The position numbers and the translations under genes were made by a program. Below are positions 57,674 through 64,000 of a stretch of DNA of 64,000 bases, one piece after another. The notes under the pieces are model-generated. The model did no database searches. It was given only the letters and a program-made list of their open reading frames with translations, and was not told the origin of the DNA. Numbering within the stretch: the stretch's first letter is position 1; the number at the start of each line of letters is the position of its first letter. The stretch comes from Cryptosporidium bovis (Eukaryota > Apicomplexa > Conoidasida > Eucoccidiorida > Cryptosporidiidae). The stretch is taken from NCBI GenBank assembly GCA_009768925.2, contig VHIT02000028.1, forward strand, positions 343,501-407,500, read 5' to 3'.

Positions 57674-60038
57674 ATGAATAAACAAATAAATATATTTAGT
57701 ATAATAATAGTTTTATTATTTATTTTTATTAACTGTGAAAATTTAATAAGGGTGGATAACAGTGGTATAGCGTTTAAAAAAAAAGAATTCAATTTAGGTG
57801 AAAAAATCAATGAAATAATAAATAGGGTAAGTTTATTTATTTAATTAATATCACTAAAAACTGTATAATGACAATTATTTAAATTAATAGATTAAATCAC
57901 CAAAAAATGAGAATCAAAAAATAATAGATAATAGATTAATAATAGTTTATTCAATTAATGATGACAAAAATGAGTCATTAACTAAATTAAGATTAAAGAT
58001 TAAAACATTATTTGAAAAATTGTTCAATGGAATAAGTGTAGTTGACTATGAAAAATTAAAACATAAAGATAATATTCAAGAAATGAATAATTGTATATTA
58101 AGGTATTTAAACAATTTAAAAATGGAAATAATAGAAACAAATAATAGTAATCAATTAGTTAGTTTTTTAAAAACAATAAATATGCAGTTACTTCAATTTG
58201 AAAATTTAATAATGGTAAGTTAAATATTTATATAAGCGTATAGAATATACATATTTGTTAAAATAATGTTAGGGTGTATACCTAGATGAATATATAGGTT
58301 TTGAAGAAAAAGACACTAGATCATTTATTAATTCAAATAAAAATTTATATTTAAATAGTTTTTCGAGAAGAATAGATGAAAATATTAGTAATGATTATTA
58401 TTATAATGATAATAATGATAATTACTATTATTCAGCTTTGTATAGTAAACAATGGTTTCATAGTGATTCAAAATATGGCATCAAGTCTGCAAAAATGTGG
58501 AAAAAAATATCAGAATTAAAAAATAAAGGAATAGGTAATATAGTGATTGCGGTTTTTGACTCGGGAATAGATTTTGAGCATCCTGATTTGAGAGGTAAAA
58601 TATGGAGAAATTTTGGTGAATATAATTGCAATGATGGAATAGATGATGATATGAATGGGTATATAGATGATTGCTATGGTTGGGTAAGTTGAACAAAAAA
58701 ATTTATCTAAATTCTATTTAAATCATTATTTTTTAGAATTTCGTAAACAATAACAAAATACCTATAGATGATAATGGCCACGGTACACACATATCAGGTA
58801 TAATATCAGGAATACCAAATAGTATTGTTGGAATATCAGGAATATGTTGGTATTGTCAAATAATGGTACTTAAAGTATTAGATTCAAAAATAAGAGGACT
58901 ATTGTCTGGTTTTGTTCAGGCTATTGACTATGCTTTAGATAAAGGTGTAAGAATATCTAATCATAGTTATGGAAGTAGGAGGTATGTTGAAATAATAAAT
59001 AGATTTGTTAATTAACAATTAATAATGGCAAATGTAATTACAACTTAATTAATTTATTACTCATAATAGTAAAAACATTGAGTTATTGAGATTGGCAATA
59101 AAAAGAAGTGAGGAACAAGGGATGCTAGTCATTGTTGCATCTGGTAATTTTGAAAATGAAAGAAATAACGATTTAGTTCCAACTTATCCATCGTCATTTA
59201 GGTAAGAAATTAAATGAAACAATGACAGTGAATTACTATATTAACTAAATGAACAACATTTTTTTGTATTTTAAATAAAATCAAACATAAATAATCTAAG
59301 ATCCGATAACATTATTTCAGTTACATCTATTACAAGGTAAGTTATTTTTTTTGGCTTATAAGAAAACATAAATTGATTATTTAGTAATGGTGAATTGATG
59401 GAAAGAGCCACATATGGTAAAAAATCTGTTCATGTAGGAGCACCTGGAGTGAATATATGTTCAACTTATTTAAATGGAGGTATGTTTAGTTTTAGATATA
59501 TTCAGTGATCGCTTATTTTTAAAAAATATTTGTTTAATTTACAGAATACAGATGCATGGATGGAAGCTCATTCTCCGCTCCTATAGTAACTGGAATTGCA
59601 GGTGTTTTGTTATCACTTTACCCAAATATATCGATTTATTCATTAAAGGATTGTATATTAAAAGGTGTTGTTAAAATAAAAGGGCTGCCTGGTAAGTTAA
59701 AGAAAAAATGAAAGAATTAAGATAATGGTGCTTATAAATGAGTGAAAATAAATTCAATTATCAAAGGAAACAATAACTTTAAAAAATAGTAACTTATAAA
59801 TAATGAACAATTTACCACAAATTTAAAGCACCATTTATGAATGAATGAATAAATAAAGCAACTCAATATATCATTTTTTAACATAAATTCACACAAATTA
59901 TAACTTAAATTACACTTAAATAATACCTATAATTTATTAGTAATGACGGAAGGCTCAGTAAATGCCTATAATTCACTTGAAATTTGCCAAATAAAATTAG
60001 ACAAAAATATATCGAAGAGCTATTTATTTGCCGCCTAA
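57674..60038 (+). CDS. Subtilisin-like serine protease, nine exons
   Basis: Exons are 57674-57826, 57891-58214, 58273-58683, 58737-58981, 59070-59201, 59301-59336, 59385-59479, 59544-59690 and 59941-60038, giving 546 residues. All junctions have GT-AG ends and keep the frame. The signal peptide is in exon 1. Exon 2 starts a propeptide with RLIIVYSIND. The catalytic residues are Asp255 (VFDSGIDFEHPDL), His311 (NGHGTHISG), the oxyanion Asn404 (ASGN) and Ser474 (DGSSFSAPIVTG). The last exon supplies the usual end of the fold (EGSVNAYNSL). It is a secretory-pathway peptidase S8 protein. Apicomplexan subtilases process micronemal, granule or egress proteins; the substrate here is unknown. Intron density is far above that of its neighbours. 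The last intron is 250 bases, the rest 48-99. Exon 6 is only 36 bases. Confidence 0.88.
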
Positions 60039-60306
60039 AATGCGGAGGTGTTTAAAAATGATTGAACGACAAGATTCAAATTAATTTAAGAAAACTTAAA
60101 AGGTAAAATAATAATGTTTAATTCTTTGGATTAATTGCTATTATTTAACATATACGAATATATTATAAGTAATTGTCATTATTTTTACTTGTTCATTTTT
60201 TTAAATATTGTTGTAACACTATATATACGATTATTACTTTTTTTCCACTTAATAAAAGTAATGGGATTCTTTCTAGATAATTCAACGTATTCTGAAGTAT
60301 AAAGAA

Positions 60307-61260
60307 ATGAAAGATCATGTGAGAGAGAAGTTAATAATAAGACTTGGAATAACAAAAGAAATAAGAGATAGAGCTTCAACATATCCAGCGATAAGTGATG
60401 AGGAGATAAAAGAAAATTCAGAATCAGATTCAGAATTTTCGATGAAATTACTAGATTTGTCGCGAAGTGACTCATCTAGATTGAAATATTTAAGAAAATT
60501 AAGTTACTTAAAAGTATGGGTACCTTCAATATATAGACCACCTAAACATCAAACTGCAATTATATTTGATTGGGATGATACATTGATATGCACTTCATAT
60601 TTGACTTCAATTATTGAAAATATTAAGCATGAACGAATAGTGAGTTATAACACGTTAAGTAGTGTGAATTCTTCCGCAAGAGGTGAATTGGAGCATTTTA
60701 TATTAAATAAAAACAATAACGATTATCACAATGAGCCATTTTATATAAGTGATAATGTGAAAAATATACTAAACATTACACAAAAATGCGTATTAGAAAT
60801 ATTAAATAAGGCATTAAACATAGGTTATGTGTTTTTGATTACGAATGCATCTGAAGATTGGGTTTATTATTCAGCAAATGTGTATATGCCAGATGTTGTT
60901 GACGTTTTAAGTAGTTTGACAGTGATATCAGCAAGATCTAAGTACGAACAAAAATATCCAGGTGATTATCATAAATGGAAATTATACGCTTTTTTAGAGA
61001 TACAAAAAAAGTTGAACTCTGAAACAATTACCAATTTGATATCTATTGGTGATTCTATAATAGAAATGGAAGCTGTTCATATATTAGGAAGAGAATTCTC
61101 AGAATCTTTGGTTAAGACAGTTAAATTAAAAGAAACACCAACTCCTGATGAATTATATAAGCAACTATCATTAATCAATAGCAACTTTGAAAGTATTTGC
61201 TTAAATGCAAGAAATCTAAGGATTGTATTAGAAAAGAGAGCACTGCAAATACAAACTTAG
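60307..61260 (+). CDS. HAD-superfamily phosphatase-like protein
   Basis: A 317-residue soluble protein. HAD motif I is at residues 87-92 (FDWDDTL, with nucleophile Asp88 and Asp90). Motif II is FLITNASEDW near 177-186. A motif III lysine is probable in ARSKYEQKYPGD near 218-229. Motif IV is ISIGDS near 246-251. An N-terminal Ser/Glu-rich helical region (1-70) precedes the core. A long cap-like insertion lies between motifs I and II. HAD enzymes hydrolyse phosphate esters through an aspartyl-phosphate, but the substrate is unknown. Similar DWDDTL proteins are conserved in apicomplexans and other alveolates. The only GC-rich motif upstream (GCCGCC at 60030-60035) overlaps the end of the preceding gene. 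Confidence 0.8.
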   Translation: MKDHVREKLIIRLGITKEIRDRASTYPAISDEEIKENSESDSEFSMKLLDLSRSDSSRLKYLRKLSYLKVWVPSIYRPPKHQTAIIFDWDDTLICTSYLTSIIENIKHERIVSYNTLSSVNSSARGELEHFILNKNNNDYHNEPFYISDNVKNILNITQKCVLEILNKALNIGYVFLITNASEDWVYYSANVYMPDVVDVLSSLTVISARSKYEQKYPGDYHKWKLYAFLEIQKKLNSETITNLISIGDSIIEMEAVHILGREFSESLVKTVKLKETPTPDELYKQLSLINSNFESICLNARNLRIVLEKRALQIQT

Positions 61261-61487
61261 TAACAATTTTAAGTCATAAAAATCTAGCAATATGTTAGAA
61301 ATTTAAAATCATAAAATAAGTGATGATAGAAATAAAATCAGAGTTAGATATAAGTAATATATTATTAATATTATATATTTAAATTAATAATGTAGTTTCT
61401 ACTATAATAAAACTAGTTATTTTAAAATAGAAAGAAAAATCTAATAGAAATTTTACGGCATTATAATGTGTAATTATTCTTTTTTCT

Positions 61488-63161
61488 TTATTTTGAGTTA
61501 AAGTGTGGAAAGAAACTTGTTAATTCGGGTTCGTTTTCAGATTCTTCAGATGAAGATGTAGATTCCCACTGTTGAGATATCTGTAAGTTACCACAAGATG
61601 AGATGTTATCATCATCGTCCTCGCTATCTGAAGAGCTAAATGCTCTTCCAGAAGAAAAGAATTGTTTTGCAGATAATTGTGATTTTTTTTTATTTAATAA
61701 AGCATTTGACACAACTTTAGGTTGTTTTGTCTTTTTAGTAACAATCTTACTTATATTTTTAGACGTAGAATCATCAGAAATTGGAATGTTTAATTTAATT
61801 TTACACCACTTAATCATTTCCCTGAAAATACTTGGAGGTGTTTGTTGATCATCTAATTCAACTTCACCTGTATCTACTTCTTTCCAATGTGCTGTGGATA
61901 AAAATGAATTAAATAATTCAACATGGTCGTTTTGCGAAAGTTTGCCTAGTAATAACTGGAATTCTCGCCTTTCAGCTTCACTAATTGTATTGTTTAATGA
62001 ATTAGATGATTCATAATTATTACTATTTTTTTTACCACCTTTGTTATTTGATTTAGAATTACCTTGTTGATTCGTCCTTTTATTTTTGTTATTAGAAAAA
62101 TGATCGTTACCAACACTACTCGCTCCTGTTCCATAATGTGGTAAATATAATTCTTTGTTATATCTTTCGTTATAAAATACATTGTTTTTTCCGTTGTTCA
62201 TTTTTTTAAATGGTGGTCCATTTTTATTTACATCATCAATATTTTTACTTCCTTTATTTATTCCAGAATTTTTAGTTGTACCTGGGAATGTTAATGAAAA
62301 GTCATCTTTCAATGGTTCGTTTAGTAATTTTAAATTAAAGTTCAGGCATGCATCAATTGTTTTAGTCCAAAGTATTCCACCTGGTTCAATAGCACGAAAA
62401 GCACAAATCCAAACAGAATATATATCATTAAATACATTTGCAGCATTCAAATATTCATTATTTTCTAATTTTTTAATAATCTTGTTGAAGGATATTGGTT
62501 TAATTGGACTGCAATCATTTAAATATTTAAAATATATATTTGCATTAATAAATAGCTCGTCAATTTTTTTATTGTAATCAAATTCAGACCCATTTGCGCC
62601 ATTGTCATCCATGTCAATATCATTTTCTAAACTTTGACCCTTTAAATATAAGCTAAAGTTATTTATATTTATATCTGTTGCATATGGTTTAAATGTTTCT
62701 TGTTGTGATAACATTTTAAGTATTCTATGAAATCTTTTCGCCCAATCTGGCATTTTTTTTAAAGGATCTTCTGTAATTCTTCTACTTCCAACGGTACTTT
62801 GTGTATTACTTTGTTTTGTCTCAGATCTTGATTCTAATATATTCATACCATCTTCTAGTAATGCCTTTAATTCCCTTGAATATGAAGGACGTGAATTACG
62901 TGATTTTCTTATTTCACCATCATTTCTCACTTCATTTCCACCAGCTGAAGTTCTACCAGTTATTTTTTGTGATCTCTTCTTTAAATTTTTTCTATTATTA
63001 CTGTAGCTTATGGGTTCTGGAGATAGTTCAAACCCATAATTATAAGAATTATCAATAAAATATTGTTGTACCTTCTTTAATTCATCCAAACTTAGAATCA
63101 ATTCGCCTCTAACTCCAGTGCTACCATTTTTATCTACAGATAAACACAAATCAGTCTTCAT
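61488..63161 (-). CDS. Bromodomain-like and ET-like nuclear protein
   Basis: A 557-residue protein. Residues 138-280 look like a divergent bromodomain: a first helix (FHRILKMLSQQETFKPY), then YLNDCSPIKPISFNKIIKKLENNEY, matching the ZA-loop-to-alphaA pattern I..P.[SD]..[TK]I..KL....Y, followed by F.DIYSVW and a final FNLKLL helix. Residues 394-457 resemble an extra-terminal (NET) domain (ISEAERREFQLLLGKLSQNDHVELFNSF, then an acidic stretch). The C terminus (about 510-545) is an acidic Ser/Asp/Glu string. Bromodomain-ET proteins read acetylated histones and recruit transcription factors. The acetyl-lysine asparagine is not obvious, so binding is uncertain. GCGCCGGCGG lies 95 bases upstream. Confidence 0.6.
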   Translation of the reverse strand: MKTDLCLSVDKNGSTGVRGELILSLDELKKVQQYFIDNSYNYGFELSPEPISYSNNRKNLKKRSQKITGRTSAGGNEVRNDGEIRKSRNSRPSYSRELKALLEDGMNILESRSETKQSNTQSTVGSRRITEDPLKKMPDWAKRFHRILKMLSQQETFKPYATDININNFSLYLKGQSLENDIDMDDNGANGSEFDYNKKIDELFINANIYFKYLNDCSPIKPISFNKIIKKLENNEYLNAANVFNDIYSVWICAFRAIEPGGILWTKTIDACLNFNLKLLNEPLKDDFSLTFPGTTKNSGINKGSKNIDDVNKNGPPFKKMNNGKNNVFYNERYNKELYLPHYGTGASSVGNDHFSNNKNKRTNQQGNSKSNNKGGKKNSNNYESSNSLNNTISEAERREFQLLLGKLSQNDHVELFNSFLSTAHWKEVDTGEVELDDQQTPPSIFREMIKWCKIKLNIPISDDSTSKNISKIVTKKTKQPKVVSNALLNKKKSQLSAKQFFSSGRAFSSSDSEDDDDNISSCGNLQISQQWESTSSSEESENEPELTSFFPHFNSK

Positions 63162-63710
63162 ATACAGTTATTATCAATATTTCTAGTATAATACAGATTT
63201 AAACATATAAATATATCCGTATTGAAATATTCTTTATTTAAATATTATTTTTGTAGCGCCGGCGGTATCTATTTTTTTACTACCATGTAGGAATTTACAT
63301 TGACATGTTATTAATAAATTACTTTCAAATTACTTTAATTTCTCATTTTTTGCATTCCTTTAAGTAAATACTGCATTATATATGTTCCATTCACAAATTT
63401 TCTAGCAATTTTACTACTTTTATATTTATTACATATGCACAAAAGTCTAACTATTTACTAACACAGTCGGTTACAAAGTTAACATGAGAGATAGAATTAT
63501 TAGATGAAAAAAAAAATTATCTATATAAAAGCAGCTATTTCCATTTTAATTATCGTGCCCGAATGTACATTCGTACTTTTCTCCTTTTCAATAAATATAA
63601 GCAATAACATATAGTAATGTGGAATCATAATTTTATTTACATTTCACCTCCATTAAATATATAAGGTCTATATATTATTTAACATAATTTTATATGTTAG
63701 TTCTTAAATA
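63162..63710. other. Intergenic region
   Basis: Lies between the start of the bromodomain-like gene (minus) and the stop of the next minus-strand gene. It holds GCGCCGGCGG at 63256-63265 and no supported gene. Confidence 0.55.
63256..63265. promoter_or_regulatory. GCGCCGGCGG double GC motif
   Basis: Ten GC-only bases in AT-rich DNA, 95 bases upstream of the minus-strand start at 63161. It combines GCGCC and GGCGG cores. Confidence 0.5.
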
Positions 63711-64000
63711 TCAATCTATCGATCCATTAGTTCTTTTTTTGTTTTTGTATTCATACTCTTTATTACCATTATTTATAATTTTTTGTTTCTGCTTCTGTTT
63801 TGTATTGTTATGTAAATATAAAGAGCCGTTTATTTGTGGGTAATCTGAATAATTTAATGTGATATTGTTCCTGTCAGTAGAACTTAACTTTGAATTATTG
63901 CCTCTTTTATAATATTTATTTCTTGATGCGTAATAGCTAGTATTATTGGTATTAGTACTGTATGGCTTTTGATAATTAACATTGCAATTATAAATAATAT
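63711..64000 (-). CDS. 3' end of an Asn-rich protein gene (partial)
   Basis: The minus strand is open from the window edge (first full codon at 63998) to a TGA at 63711-63713, giving about 95 residues. The composition is Asn, Tyr, Ser and Lys-rich (YSTNTNNTSYY, KQKQKQKIINNGN) with no domain. The low complexity is like that of other real genes in this window. The gene continues beyond the window, so its identity cannot be told. Confidence 0.55.
   Translation of the reverse strand, partial: IIYNCNVNYQKPYSTNTNNTSYYASRNKYYKRGNNSKLSSTDRNNITLNYSDYPQINGSLYLHNNTKQKQKQKIINNGNKEYEYKNKKRTNGSID

Overview
This is a strikingly AT-rich stretch of a compact protist nuclear genome, and the gene content points to Cryptosporidium or a very close coccidian relative. 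The evidence is dense genes on both strands, asparagine-rich low-complexity insertions, many predicted secreted proteins without obvious homologues, a thrombospondin-type surface protein, and short introns (about 45-250 bases) with GTAAGT/GTATGT donors. The genus is an inference from this overall picture; no marker gene in the window proves it.

Layout. 0.7-6.3 kb: a secreted protein with possible ubiquitin-like folds, then three paralogous secreted cysteine-rich genes in alternating orientation. 7.5-13.2 kb: an HMG-box protein, a TSP1/kringle membrane protein and a secreted acidic Ser/Thr/Glu-rich protein. 15.1-20.5 kb: a spliced acyltransferase-3 membrane protein and a secreted four-repeat protein with SH3-ligand-like linkers. 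21.3-32.8 kb: a gene with flavivirus NS3-like parts, two single-pass membrane proteins, the TRAPP subunit TRAPPC2L, a secreted acidic protein, a secreted GST-like protein and a three-exon gene sharing a module with one of the membrane proteins. 32.9-40.5 kb: an EF-hand-like protein, a SWI/SNF-type ATPase and a tiny spliced tail-anchored protein. 40.6-51.7 kb: a giant spatacsin-like protein in one exon. 52.8-64 kb: BOP1 (ribosome biogenesis), a C2/coiled-coil protein, a nine-exon subtilisin-like protease, a HAD phosphatase, a bromodomain/ET-like protein and the 3' end of one more gene.

Housekeeping functions (BOP1, TRAPPC2L, SNF2 ATPase, HMG-box, HAD phosphatase, spatacsin) are interleaved with secretory or parasite-specific genes. 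Short GC-rich motifs (GGCGCC, GGCGGG, TGGCGG, GCGGGA) stand out against the AT-rich background and lie 90-600 bases upstream of most starts. They suggest a shared E2F-like promoter code. The subtilase promoter instead carries a cluster of ACATGCA/TGCATGT motifs, as expected for AP2-type regulation.

The most unusual items are the three-gene family with an invariant ten-cysteine spacing, the four macro-domain-like repeats in a secreted protein, the NS3-like gene, and the module shared by the genes at 25.7-27.8 and 31.9-32.8 kb. All exon models and homology calls were made by eye from sequence and motifs, without database searches.
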